From assembly GCF_042643245.1 (NCBI RefSeq), contig NZ_JBHRSK010000014.1:62001-126000 (forward strand): DNA of 64,000 bases. The letters run 5' to 3'. The position numbers were made by a program, and so were the translations under genes. Under the pieces are notes generated by a model. The model saw only the letters and a program-made list of their open reading frames with translations. It was not told where the DNA came from and made no database searches. This DNA is from Acidimangrovimonas pyrenivorans. Its GTDB lineage: Bacteria; Pseudomonadota; Alphaproteobacteria; Rhodobacterales; Rhodobacteraceae. The number at the start of each line of letters is the position of its first letter. Positions within the stretch are counted from its first letter, which is position 1. Positions 29,684 to 37,281 of this stretch are shown in pieces.

Positions 29684-30558
29684 TAAGAGCTCTCCTGGTG
29701 GGTGATCCCTTTCGGGGTGCCGAGCACATGGGCGCTGCCGTCGATCAGCTTGAGCCGGGTGCGCCCGGTCTCGGTATCGACGGCGTCGAGGCCCAGCATG
29801 CGCCGGGTATGCAGCATCGGGTCGGACGAGGTGGCGAATTCGGCCCGCATCAGGCTGCCGCCCCGGTCGTTGATGTAATCGGCGTAGACATGCGCCATCA
29901 GCAGATCGACATAGAAGGGCAGGTCGCGGAACACGCCCTGCTCGCCGAGAAACTGGCTCAGCTCGTCGTTGAGCACCCGGAAGGTGGCGTAGTCGTCCGG
30001 GATGTCGAGTTTCAGGGTCGAGACATCGTCGGCGAACCAAATTTCCCGCAGCACGCCCGAGCCGACCTTGGCGTCCCAGACCCAGCGGGTCATCAGCGGG
30101 TAACGCTCGGGGTCGATGAAATGCAGCACCTCGGCGCCCAGATCGCGGACCCAGCGATGGGCCTTGTCGTCGGGGAATTTCGAGGTGAAGCGGGCCAGCC
30201 GCTCGTCGGCGCTGGTGGTGTCGGTCCAGCCCGCCAGAAGCTCCTCGAGCCGCACGCGCAGCAGCTCGAAGCCGTTTTCCGCCAGCCAGGCGCCGACCCG
30301 GCGCCGAACGGGGGTGATGAAGGCGGCGAGATCGAGGAACTCGGTCTCGCTGAGCTCATGCACCTTGCCCTTGCCCAGCATCTCCTCGAACAGCGAGGAC
30401 TTCAGCGACAGCGCGGTGACGTAGCGCTCGACACCGCCGGTCGGTTCGGCCGAGGTGACGAGATGTTCGAATGCCTTGCGCAGTGTCGGACCCGAGAGGT
30501 CCAGCACCGGCCCCGTGGGAGCCGGGGCGACATCGGGTTTGCGCTTGAGGCCGAACAT
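29683..30558 (-). CDS. sHdr-cluster conserved protein (Hyp)
   Basis: 291-residue cytoplasmic protein of unknown biochemical function that is conserved between hdrA and hdrC2 in this type of sHdr cluster. No cysteine motif or signal peptide is visible; it is mixed charged and helical (LRKAFEHLVTSAEPTGGVER, FLDLAAFITPVRRRVGAWL). Start ATG 30558 overlaps the hdrA stop as TAATG, and hdrC2 begins at its own stop in the same way, so expression is tightly coupled. Retention of the hdrC1-B1-A-hyp-C2-B2 order is strong evidence for a type I sHdr operon. Confidence 0.85.
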   Translation of the reverse strand: MFGLKRKPDVAPAPTGPVLDLSGPTLRKAFEHLVTSAEPTGGVERYVTALSLKSSLFEEMLGKGKVHELSETEFLDLAAFITPVRRRVGAWLAENGFELLRVRLEELLAGWTDTTSADERLARFTSKFPDDKAHRWVRDLGAEVLHFIDPERYPLMTRWVWDAKVGSGVLREIWFADDVSTLKLDIPDDYATFRVLNDELSQFLGEQGVFRDLPFYVDLLMAHVYADYINDRGGSLMRAEFATSSDPMLHTRRMLGLDAVDTETGRTRLKLIDGSAHVLGTPKGITHQESS

Positions 30559-31610
30559 TATTCCGCTGCCGTCTCCACCGCGTTGGCGGAGAAGTTCATC
30601 GCCGCCATCGCCGCCGCGTGGCCCTGGGCGATCGAGTCGTCGATCGTCTCGGGCCCGGTGGCCGAACCGGCCACGAAGACGCCGGGGCGCGAGGTCTCGG
30701 CCAGGGTCATGTAGGTGTTGGCGCGGTCGATATAGCCATACTTGTTCAGCTTGACGCCGAAGACCGACGACAGGGTCATGTTGTCGACATTCGGGTCCAT
30801 GCCGACGGCGTGCACCACCATGTCGAACGGGATCGAGATCGGCCGCTTGACCAGCGTGTCCTCGCCCTTGACCAGCAGCCGCTTGCCGTCCGAGGTGACC
30901 TCGGCGATGCGGGCCTTGATGTACTTGACCTTGTACTCTTCCTGGCTGCCCCAGTAGTACTCGCCCTCGTAGAGGCCGAAGGTCCGGATATCCATGTAGT
31001 AGATGTAGACGTTGGTGTCCGGCAGTTCCTCGCGGATCTCCATCGCCAGGTTGGCCGAGACGGTGCAGCAGATCTTCGAGCACCATTCGCGGCCGATCTG
31101 CCGGTCGCGCGAGCCGACGCAGAGCAGGATGGCGACGCGGTCGGGCTTGCGCCCGTCGGAGGGGCAGCGCACGCCCTTGCCGGACGAGATCATCTGCTCG
31201 ACCTGGGTGGTCGTGACGACGTCCGGATAGGTGCCGAAGCCCCATTCCGGCTTGTTGACGCTGTCGAAATGGGTGAAGCCCGTGGTCAGGATCGTCGACC
31301 CCGCCTCGATCTTGGTGCCGTCCTTCAGCGTGGCGACGAACGCGCCGGGCTCACCGTCGAAGCTCTGGACGATGGCGCCCTTGTGAATCTCGACATTCGG
31401 GTTCTGCTCGACCCGGGTGACCATGCCGCCGATGGCGTCCTTGGCCCATTCGTGGGACGGCACCAGCTTGGCGTAGCCCGACAGGATCGGGGCGCCGCCA
31501 AGGATGTCCTCCTTCTCGACGAGGATGGCTTTGCGGCCCGAGGAGGCCACGGCGTGGGCGGCCGAGAGGCCCGCGGGCCCCCCGCCGACGATCAGAACAG
31601 GCTGGCTCAC
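30558..31610 (-). CDS. hdrA: Heterodisulfide reductase-like flavoprotein sHdrA
   Basis: 350-residue FAD protein, much shorter than methanogen HdrA. It starts with the dinucleotide-binding VLIVGGGPAGLSAAHAVASS, has the FAD-linked ILTTGFTHFDSVNKPEWGFG, a Cys-rich insertion LLCVGSRDRQ...WCSKICC that fits the atypical [4Fe-4S] site of sHdrA, and ends with the FAD-contact VFVAGSATGPETIDDSIAQG. It is the central flavin subunit of the sHdr complex, linking the sulfur-side HdrB/C subunits to NAD or LbpA. ATGA overlap with hdrB1. Confidence 0.94.
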   Translation of the reverse strand: MSQPVLIVGGGPAGLSAAHAVASSGRKAILVEKEDILGGAPILSGYAKLVPSHEWAKDAIGGMVTRVEQNPNVEIHKGAIVQSFDGEPGAFVATLKDGTKIEAGSTILTTGFTHFDSVNKPEWGFGTYPDVVTTTQVEQMISSGKGVRCPSDGRKPDRVAILLCVGSRDRQIGREWCSKICCTVSANLAMEIREELPDTNVYIYYMDIRTFGLYEGEYYWGSQEEYKVKYIKARIAEVTSDGKRLLVKGEDTLVKRPISIPFDMVVHAVGMDPNVDNMTLSSVFGVKLNKYGYIDRANTYMTLAETSRPGVFVAGSATGPETIDDSIAQGHAAAMAAMNFSANAVETAAE

Positions 31611-32977
31611 TTATCCGCTCCTGCAAGTGCCTTGGGTTTCACGTAGCCGGGCCCGGAAGTGATGGCCCGCTTGGGGTCGTAGAGGGTTTCGATCTTGCCC
31701 TGCTTGACCTCTTCCAGATAGGCCTCGAACTCGGCCTTCTTCTTCTCCCAGTCGATGCCCATCTTCTCGAGCAGGTTCTCGAAGGGCGAGGCGTGCCAGT
31801 GCAACTGCGCCAGCTTGTAGGGGTGGGCCCCCAGCGCCAGGGCGGCGAACTGGCAATCGGCCATCACCGGCAGCTCGTAGACCTTGTCGACGGCGCGGCC
31901 GATCCACTGGTTCTTGTCGAGCGTGGTGATGCAGCCGGTGTCGTGGCCGATCATCACGTCCGACTTGGCCTCTTCCACCGCGACCTTGATCTTGCGGTCG
32001 ATGGCGAAGGAGCGGGTGAACTCGCGCTCGCCGATGATGTGGCGGAAGCCGAAGCCGCAGCAGTCGTACCAGGTCGAATAGTCGATCACCTGGGTGCCGA
32101 GCGTCTGCAGCAGTCCGGTGGTCACCGCGACGCGGTTCCCTTCCATGACGGTCTCGTCATAGATCACGTCCTCCGGCACCATCTTGTAGACGTGGCAGGC
32201 CGGGTGAACCGTGGTCCGGAGGTTGGAGACGTCGATCTCCTGGTAGTTCTTCAGCCGATGGCGCATCACGTGCAGCCATTCGGAATAGTGAACCAGTTCT
32301 TCCGGGATCAGCAGCTTGCCGTCGACCAGGCGGCCCAGCTTGCCGAGGATCTTGGTCACTTCCTCGCGCAGTTCGGCCGAATGGATCAGGAAATGCCGCA
32401 TTTCCTTGTAGTTGCCGAAGGAAGTGCCGCAATGGATCAGCGGGTAATAGGTGCCTTCCGGCAGGCCCTGCGCCTTGGCCGAGACATAGGCCTGGTGATA
32501 GTTGCGCAGGAACACCGCGGCGAGCGAAACGACGTTGCCGATGCCCGAGCCGTGGTAGTTCCACGCCGTGCACGAGGTCTGGTCGGTCTCGTCGAGGTAG
32601 TTCAGCTCCATCTTGTTCATCAGCCAGAGCACCGAGCTGGGATAGCCCGGGATGTTGCCGCACTGGCCGCAGGACTTGTGGTGCCACAGGTTGTTGGTCG
32701 GGATCTTCTTGTCCCAGCCATAGAGCGTCTTGGCCATGATCGGATCGTTGTGGTCGCCGATCCGGTGAACCTTGATCTGGCCCTCTTTCTCGAGCTGCCA
32801 CATCGCGTCGCGGACGTCTTCCTTGCGCTCCTTGCTGGTCAGCATGGCGCGCTTGTCGATCCTGGCCTCGACCCAGTCGGTGGCGCGCCGGGCCTCGTCG
32901 GCCGTCAGGTTGCTGGGCTTCCAATCAGCGCCGAAACCGCTGAAGGCGCCGCTCTTGCCGTCCTGTTCGTTTGCCAT
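31607..32977 (-). CDS. hdrB1: Heterodisulfide reductase-like subunit sHdrB1
   Basis: 456-residue CCG-domain protein, longer than HdrB2. Cys-rich elements are SCGQCGNIPGYPSS, TVHPACHVYKMVP, YDCCGFGFRH and GHDTGCITTLDKNQ. The second half has the CCG core, while the N-terminal ~100 residues are charged and specific to sHdrB1. It is expected to bind a noncubane cluster and react with sulfane sulfur or a protein disulfide. It lies 65 bp after hdrC1 and overlaps hdrA. Confidence 0.92.
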   Translation of the reverse strand: MANEQDGKSGAFSGFGADWKPSNLTADEARRATDWVEARIDKRAMLTSKERKEDVRDAMWQLEKEGQIKVHRIGDHNDPIMAKTLYGWDKKIPTNNLWHHKSCGQCGNIPGYPSSVLWLMNKMELNYLDETDQTSCTAWNYHGSGIGNVVSLAAVFLRNYHQAYVSAKAQGLPEGTYYPLIHCGTSFGNYKEMRHFLIHSAELREEVTKILGKLGRLVDGKLLIPEELVHYSEWLHVMRHRLKNYQEIDVSNLRTTVHPACHVYKMVPEDVIYDETVMEGNRVAVTTGLLQTLGTQVIDYSTWYDCCGFGFRHIIGEREFTRSFAIDRKIKVAVEEAKSDVMIGHDTGCITTLDKNQWIGRAVDKVYELPVMADCQFAALALGAHPYKLAQLHWHASPFENLLEKMGIDWEKKKAEFEAYLEEVKQGKIETLYDPKRAITSGPGYVKPKALAGADK

Positions 32978-33042
32978 CGCACGTCTCCTATAATGGCTGC
33001 CGGCCGCGGGGCCCGCCCGCCCCGTGCGTCGGCATCATGAAA

Positions 33043-33801
33043 TCAATCGTCGTCGTCCTCGTCTTCTTCCTGCTCTTCGAGCCACTCTTCCCATTCCTCG
33101 CGCTTCTCATCCATCACGTCCGAGACCACGTCGAAGAGATTTTCGTCAACGATTTCAAGTTGATCCAGGACGCCCGTGGCCTCCCAGATGGTGTAGAGCT
33201 CGACCGAGGTCTTGAGGTTGACCTCCCAGGCCGTGTCCAGCGTGTGCATGGTCGGCATCGGGATCGCCTTGCGCAGGATCATCAGCGGCGCGTCGACCTT
33301 GGCGACGTTCGGGCCCCAGTCGGGGAACGCCTCCTTGGTGATCATGTTCGGCGCCAGCTGGTTGCCGGTCGAGACCACCTTGAGCAGCACGCGGCTGAAC
33401 GGCCGCAGCACCTCCTTGGCGCTTTCCATGCCGTGCTTGATCGCCACTTCGCGCAGGATCATCACCAACCCGCCGGGCGAGTTCTCGAACGGGCAGCGGG
33501 CGGCGCAGGTGTAGCACTGGGCGCAGGCCCAGATCTTTTCCTGCATCGCGTCGTAGATGCCCTCGAGGTTCTCGGTCCACAGCAGCTGGACGATCTCGCG
33601 CGGGGAATAGTCGTAGTAATGCGCCGACGGACAGGTCGCGGTGCAGATGCCGCAGTTGAGGCAGCCGTGGATCTCGTGATCGTATACCGCGTGGTTGCGG
33701 ATATCGTCGAAGATCTCCTCCAGCTTCTCGTAAGGAACGACCGGTGCTTCCGAAACCGGGTCGCTGATCTGCGGATCAGGTATCTTAGCGTGTGCCGTCA
33801 A
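33043..33801 (-). CDS. hdrC1: Heterodisulfide reductase-like subunit sHdrC1
   Basis: 252-residue iron-sulfur subunit with two [4Fe-4S] sites: Cys47-50-53-57 (CLNCGICTATC) and Cys93-96-99-103 (CAQCYTCAARC). It wires HdrA to HdrB1. The C-terminus is extremely acidic (EEWEEWLEEQEEDEDDDD), an extension that may be a docking surface for a basic partner. It follows dsrE copy 1 by 37 bp. Confidence 0.92.
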   Translation of the reverse strand: MTAHAKIPDPQISDPVSEAPVVPYEKLEEIFDDIRNHAVYDHEIHGCLNCGICTATCPSAHYYDYSPREIVQLLWTENLEGIYDAMQEKIWACAQCYTCAARCPFENSPGGLVMILREVAIKHGMESAKEVLRPFSRVLLKVVSTGNQLAPNMITKEAFPDWGPNVAKVDAPLMILRKAIPMPTMHTLDTAWEVNLKTSVELYTIWEATGVLDQLEIVDENLFDVVSDVMDEKREEWEEWLEEQEEDEDDDD

Positions 33802-33838
33802 ACGCGCCTCCCACGGTTTGCGGTTCTGCCTTTATATG

Positions 33839-34219
33839 TCAGTAGGTCAGAACCTTCGCGTCATCATCATCCATGATGTCTTCGATCACTTTCGCGCCGC
33901 CGACGATGCCCTCGCATTCGGGGATCAGGTCGTCCTCGGTCATGTCGAACAGATCGAGGTTGGGCGAACAGCAGTAGAACTTGGCGCCCGCTTCATGGGC
34001 GTCCTTGATGAAATCGTAGACCGTCTTGGGCGAGCCTTCCTTGACGACCAGTTTCTCGGCCACGCCCTTTTTCATGAGCTGTCCGGCGGTCGCGGTGCAC
34101 ACCACGTCGACGTCGTAATCCATCGCCGCGGCCACGGTGGCCTGAAAGAACGGTGCCCCCAGCTCCTCGCCGTTACGGGGATCGGTGTTCACCATGACGA
34201 TGATCAGTTTGCTAGCCAA
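33839..34219 (-). CDS. DsrE-family sulfur-transfer protein, sHdr copy (TTG start)
   Basis: 126-residue soluble DsrE-type protein (DsrE3-like). The start is TTG 34217-34219 with GGGAGG six bases upstream; this gives LASKLIIVMVNTD, matching MADKLLIIMVNTD of its paralogue at 36895, and no ATG fits. The candidate sulfur-carrying residues are the Cys pair in KFYCCSPNLDLF, and Cys103 in PECEGIV. Such proteins shuttle sulfane sulfur with TusA. It is the first gene of the sHdr operon. Only 13 of 126 residues differ from the copy that ends the hydrogenase operon. Confidence 0.88.
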   Translation of the reverse strand: MASKLIIVMVNTDPRNGEELGAPFFQATVAAAMDYDVDVVCTATAGQLMKKGVAEKLVVKEGSPKTVYDFIKDAHEAGAKFYCCSPNLDLFDMTEDDLIPECEGIVGGAKVIEDIMDDDDAKVLTY

Positions 34220-34366
34220 ATTTTCCTCCCAAGGATCACTGGCAGCAGGCGTGGCCTTTCCGGCTCTTCGTCGCCTCCTGCATCCTAGTCCGAAAACGTT
34301 AGATGCACAAATTCGAATAAGCAATACAATCTTTGCGGGACCCTCGGTCAGGTGGTCGTGATCCGC
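34220..34366 (-). promoter_or_regulatory. Likely promoter region of the sHdr operon
   Basis: 147-bp gap, AT-richer than its surroundings, upstream of dsrE copy 1. It contains a perfect ATTCGAAT palindrome at 34311-34318. On the minus strand TTGTAT and TTGCTT (34319-34329) could be -35 elements, but -10 matches are weak. No regulator gene is adjacent. Confidence 0.4.
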
Positions 34367-35056
34367 TCACAGCCAGCCGGTGCGGCTGCTGAGCCCGACC
34401 ATGATCCGTGTCAGGGCTTCGGCGATCTCGCCCTGATGGGCTGCAAGCGCCTGAAGCGGGGTCACCGTGTCCTCGGGCGTATCGGCAAATTCCATGATCA
34501 GGTCTTCAACCATGCCGCGTTTCATGCCGGGATGTCCAAGGAATCCCAAAGAGTTATCGCCGATGCCGAAAACCAGCGGATCGCCGGTCGGGCCGCTGGC
34601 CAGCACCTCGGCGCCGTCGGGCAGCAACGGCGTGTCGCGCAGGTAGAGCGCCATCGGAAACTGCTCGGGCAGCATGCCGTTGAGATGGTCCGGCGCGGTC
34701 GCCGTGGCCTGCTGGAGCTCGAAGCGCAGCGGCGCCTCCCGGGCCCCGCCGCCGGCCGCGACCGAGAGAATCACCGCCCCCAATTCAAGACCCACAACCG
34801 GCAGACCGGCCTCGAGGAAGGCCTTGGTCAGGCGCAGCTCGTGGCTGATCGAGGGCAGGATATGGCCCGAGACCAGGCCGTAGGGCCCGCCGCCCAGCAG
34901 CATCAGCCCGTCGAAGCCGTCGGTCGAGGTCGGCAGGGTGCCGCCCGAGGTGAAGGGCCGCTTGTATTGGAAACGGATGTTGCGGCCTTCGAAATGGTCC
35001 TCCATCAGTCCGAGATATTCGGCCTCGGTATGCTGGATCACGCAGATGGTCTTCAT
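34367..35056 (-). CDS. Class I glutamine amidotransferase-like protein lacking the catalytic Cys
   Basis: 229 residues with the flavodoxin-like GATase fold (FDGLMLLGGGPYGLVSGHILPS; AGLPVVGLELGAVILSVA; LGFLGHPGMKRGMVEDLI). In active enzymes the nucleophile elbow reads GxCxG; here it is GLELG, with Glu91 in place of Cys. The third-strand motif has GHPGM where HPE is expected, so the catalytic Glu is also missing. It therefore cannot be a standard glutaminase and is likely a binding or structural protein. It lies 26 bp after a lipoate ligase and upstream of the sHdr operon, so a role in LbpA or sulfur handling is plausible. Confidence 0.75.
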   Translation of the reverse strand: MKTICVIQHTEAEYLGLMEDHFEGRNIRFQYKRPFTSGGTLPTSTDGFDGLMLLGGGPYGLVSGHILPSISHELRLTKAFLEAGLPVVGLELGAVILSVAAGGGAREAPLRFELQQATATAPDHLNGMLPEQFPMALYLRDTPLLPDGAEVLASGPTGDPLVFGIGDNSLGFLGHPGMKRGMVEDLIMEFADTPEDTVTPLQALAAHQGEIAEALTRIMVGLSSRTGWL

Positions 35057-35082
35057 GTCGGCTCCTTGCGGGGGGCTGGCGG

Positions 35083-36159
35083 TCAGTCGGAGGTCTCGGT
35101 GGCGGCGAGGATGGCGGTGGCCAGGTCGGCCGGCTCGACGCCCGGCAGCTCGATGCCCAGACGGTCGATCGCGGTCGCGGCGGCGGCCTCGAGCGCGTCC
35201 CGGTTCAGGGCGGTGCCGCGCAGCTGGGCGGCCAGCCGGTCGATGCCGTCCGGCGGCAGGCAGGTGAAATCGCCCGAGATCATCAGGTCGGCGATGGCCC
35301 CTTCGCGGCCCAGCAGGTGGACCCGGATCAACCCGCCCGGCGCCTTGTGGGCGCTTTCGGTCAGGTGGGTGGCGGCCGAGATCTTCACCCCCAGTTCGAC
35401 CAGCTTGCGACCCTGGACCCCGGTCCAGTCGGGATCGGCCAGCCGCGTCTCGGCGGCGGCGATGGCGGCCTGCTCGGCCGCGGTCGGGCTGTCGAATTCC
35501 GGGGTGACGTCCAGCACCTCGGCGCAATGGCGCAGGAAGGTCGCGATCAGCTCCGACCGCTCGGGCAGGGCGGGCAGTTCCCTGGTCATCGTCGTCATGT
35601 AGTCGTTCAGCGTCTGGCGCAGCTTGTCGCGGAATTTCTCGGACGGCACCCGCAGGCAGCGGGCCATCTCCTCGGTGTCGAAATCGAGCATGAAGCTGCC
35701 GACCATCACCGTCGCCTCGCCGATGCTGGCCGCGCCGGTGCCGCCGATCTTGCGGCCGTCGACCTGGATGTCGTTGATCGGGCGGTAGACGGCGTTGACG
35801 CCCAGCTCCTGGTAGGTCCGCACCACCGGCTCGATGAAGCGCGGATAAAGGTTCTGGGCGAATTCCGGCGCCTTGCGGCGCGGATAGATGAAATGGGTGA
35901 ACAGCTGGCCGCGGTCGAGATAGACCGCCCCGCCGCCGACATGGCGGCGGATGATCGGCAGGCCCTTGGCATGGCAATACTCGGTATCGACCTCGCGCGC
36001 GATCTCCTGGTGCATGCCGACGCAGACGTAAGGGTCTTGGGGCGAGACCAGCGACAGGATCGGGTCGCTGTCGGCGGTGATCGTCTCGGCCAGGCCGTGA
36101 TAGACCGCCTGGCTGGTCAGGGCCGGAACCAGCCCGAAATCGAGAACCCGCAAGCGCAT
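35083..36159 (-). CDS. Lipoate-protein ligase, sHdr-associated copy 1
   Basis: 358-residue BPL/LplA-family ligase with both the large catalytic domain and a C-terminal accessory domain. Start ATG 36159 (MRLRVLDFGLVPALTSQAVY) has GGAGACGGAA upstream. Lipoyl-AMP-binding elements are RRHVGGGAVYLDRGQ, the conserved-Lys loop DGRKIGGTGAASIGEATVMVGSF and YRPINDIQV. It is expected to attach octanoate or lipoate to LbpA. A second ligase of similar size is encoded at 48309; they share the fold but differ clearly in sequence, so their roles probably differ. Confidence 0.85.
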   Translation of the reverse strand: MRLRVLDFGLVPALTSQAVYHGLAETITADSDPILSLVSPQDPYVCVGMHQEIAREVDTEYCHAKGLPIIRRHVGGGAVYLDRGQLFTHFIYPRRKAPEFAQNLYPRFIEPVVRTYQELGVNAVYRPINDIQVDGRKIGGTGAASIGEATVMVGSFMLDFDTEEMARCLRVPSEKFRDKLRQTLNDYMTTMTRELPALPERSELIATFLRHCAEVLDVTPEFDSPTAAEQAAIAAAETRLADPDWTGVQGRKLVELGVKISAATHLTESAHKAPGGLIRVHLLGREGAIADLMISGDFTCLPPDGIDRLAAQLRGTALNRDALEAAAATAIDRLGIELPGVEPADLATAILAATETSD

Positions 36160-36261
36160 TTCCGTCTCCTCCCGGTCATGGCCATGAAACAGGATTTCGC
36201 GCGGCGGCGGCAAAGTCAAACACACATTCGGAAAATCGCATGGATTTGCGGGGCGCCGCGG

Positions 36262-36483
36262 TCAGGTGAAGCCTTCGCCGCCGCAATGTGAGCAGCGCGT
36301 TGTCTTGAGGCCGAAACAGGCGCTGCAGCGGCCGAACTGGGGATTGCCGAAGATATCGCTGCCGGTGCGGACCTGGCCCGAGCCACCGCAGAACTGGCAC
36401 GGCACGCGGCCCGAGCCGCGGCAGCGGTGGCAACGCTGCTTGACATGCTGGGGCTTCTTCTTGCCCGGGCTGTGTTTCTCCAT
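36262..36483 (-). CDS. Small DnaJ-type zinc-finger protein
   Basis: 73-residue basic protein made almost entirely of four CxxC units in the DnaJ zinc-finger style: CHRCRGSG, CQFCGGSG, CSACFGLK and CSHCGGEG, expected to hold two zinc ions. There is no J domain. Such mini-proteins can act as thiol or metallochaperones. It lies between the hydrogenase operon and the lipoate ligase on the same strand. A role in hydrogenase or sHdr maturation is inferred from location only. ATG 36483. Confidence 0.75.
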   Translation of the reverse strand: MEKHSPGKKKPQHVKQRCHRCRGSGRVPCQFCGGSGQVRTGSDIFGNPQFGRCSACFGLKTTRCSHCGGEGFT

Positions 36484-36894
36484 GCCGTGGCGGTCCGGTT
36501 TAACTGGTTAACACAGCAAAGCACAGGGCGCCGAGCCTGTCACCGCGGCGGGCCGGCGGTGATGCGAAACGGGCAACAATCCGCCGGCAAACGAAAAACG
36601 CCCGGCCGGGGCGGGAACCCCGGTTTGCCGCAGGGGATGAAATTGATCTTCATGATGCGTGCCATTCCGCCCGGTGCGCGCGTGAAACGCGCAGGGCGAG
36701 CGCCATCCCACGGGCAGGCGCTCGCCCCGCTCATGTCATGTGGGGGGTAAGGTCGGGAACGGCGCAGAGCAGGCAGTCCGGCCGTCAATCGGAAACTCCC
36801 AAAATGAAGCAGGTGGCGATGGCCATCGCCGCCTATCTTCTACATCCCGGTAGGCCTCGCCTGGCATGCGCCAACGGCCACCGTTAGCACGGCC
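36484..36894. other. 411-bp intergenic region after the hydrogenase operon
   Basis: No gene is supported. It holds the structured repeat at 36666-36727 and the perfect palindrome GGCGATGGCCATCGCC at 36815-36830, a possible termination or processing region downstream of dsrE copy 2. Confidence 0.6.
36666..36727. repeat. Structured intergenic element with two hairpins (copy 1)
   Basis: First hairpin GCGCGT-GAA-ACGCGC; second hairpin GGGCGAGCGCC (36694-36704) with GGCGCTCGCCC (36717-36727), a perfect 11-bp stem. The first 39 bp recur at 53290-53328 with a compensatory base-pair change. Confidence 0.7.
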
Positions 36895-37275
36895 TCAGTA
36901 GGTCAGCACCTTGTAGTCGTCGTCTTCCATCACCTTCTCGATCACCGCGGCGCCGCCGACGATGCCCTCGCATTCGGGGATCAGGTCGTCCTCGGTCATG
37001 TCGAACAGGTCGAGATTGGGCGAGCAGCAATAGAACTTGGCGCCGGCCTCGTGGGCGTCCTTGATGAAATCGTAGACCGTCTTGGGCGAGCCTTCCTTGA
37101 CCACCAGCTTCTCGGCCACGCCCTTTTTCATCAGCTTGCCCGAGGTCGCGGTGCAGACCACCTCAACCTCGTAATCCATCGCCGCGGCGACAGTCGCCTG
37201 GAAGAAGGGCGCGCCCAGTTCCTCGCCATTGCGGCTGTCGGTATTGACCATGATGATCAGCAGCTTGTCTGCCAT
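36895..37275 (-). CDS. DsrE-family sulfur-transfer protein, hydrogenase copy
   Basis: 126-residue DsrE-type protein (DsrE3-like), about 90% identical to the first gene of the sHdr operon (13 differences, mostly conservative and mostly in the first 47 and last 18 residues). It keeps the Cys pair KFYCCSPNLD and PECEGIV. It is the last gene of the hydrogenase operon, 6 bp after isp2, so it is translated with an HdrD-like subunit. This placement suggests that Isp2 exchanges electrons or sulfur with a DsrE-type carrier. Confidence 0.9.
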   Translation of the reverse strand: MADKLLIIMVNTDSRNGEELGAPFFQATVAAAMDYEVEVVCTATSGKLMKKGVAEKLVVKEGSPKTVYDFIKDAHEAGAKFYCCSPNLDLFDMTEDDLIPECEGIVGGAAVIEKVMEDDDYKVLTY

Positions 37276-37281
37276 GTTGTC

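Noticed and set aside
28014..33801. Methanogen-type heterodisulfide reductase or DsrMKJOP complex
   Set aside because: The short HdrA, paired B/C subunits, hyp gene and lbpA define the bacterial sHdr type; there are no dsrAB, dsrM or dsrJOP genes.
36636..36750. Small open frame starting MKLIFMMRAIPPGARV
   Set aside because: It runs through the hairpin repeat and lacks a ribosome site or any recognisable domain.
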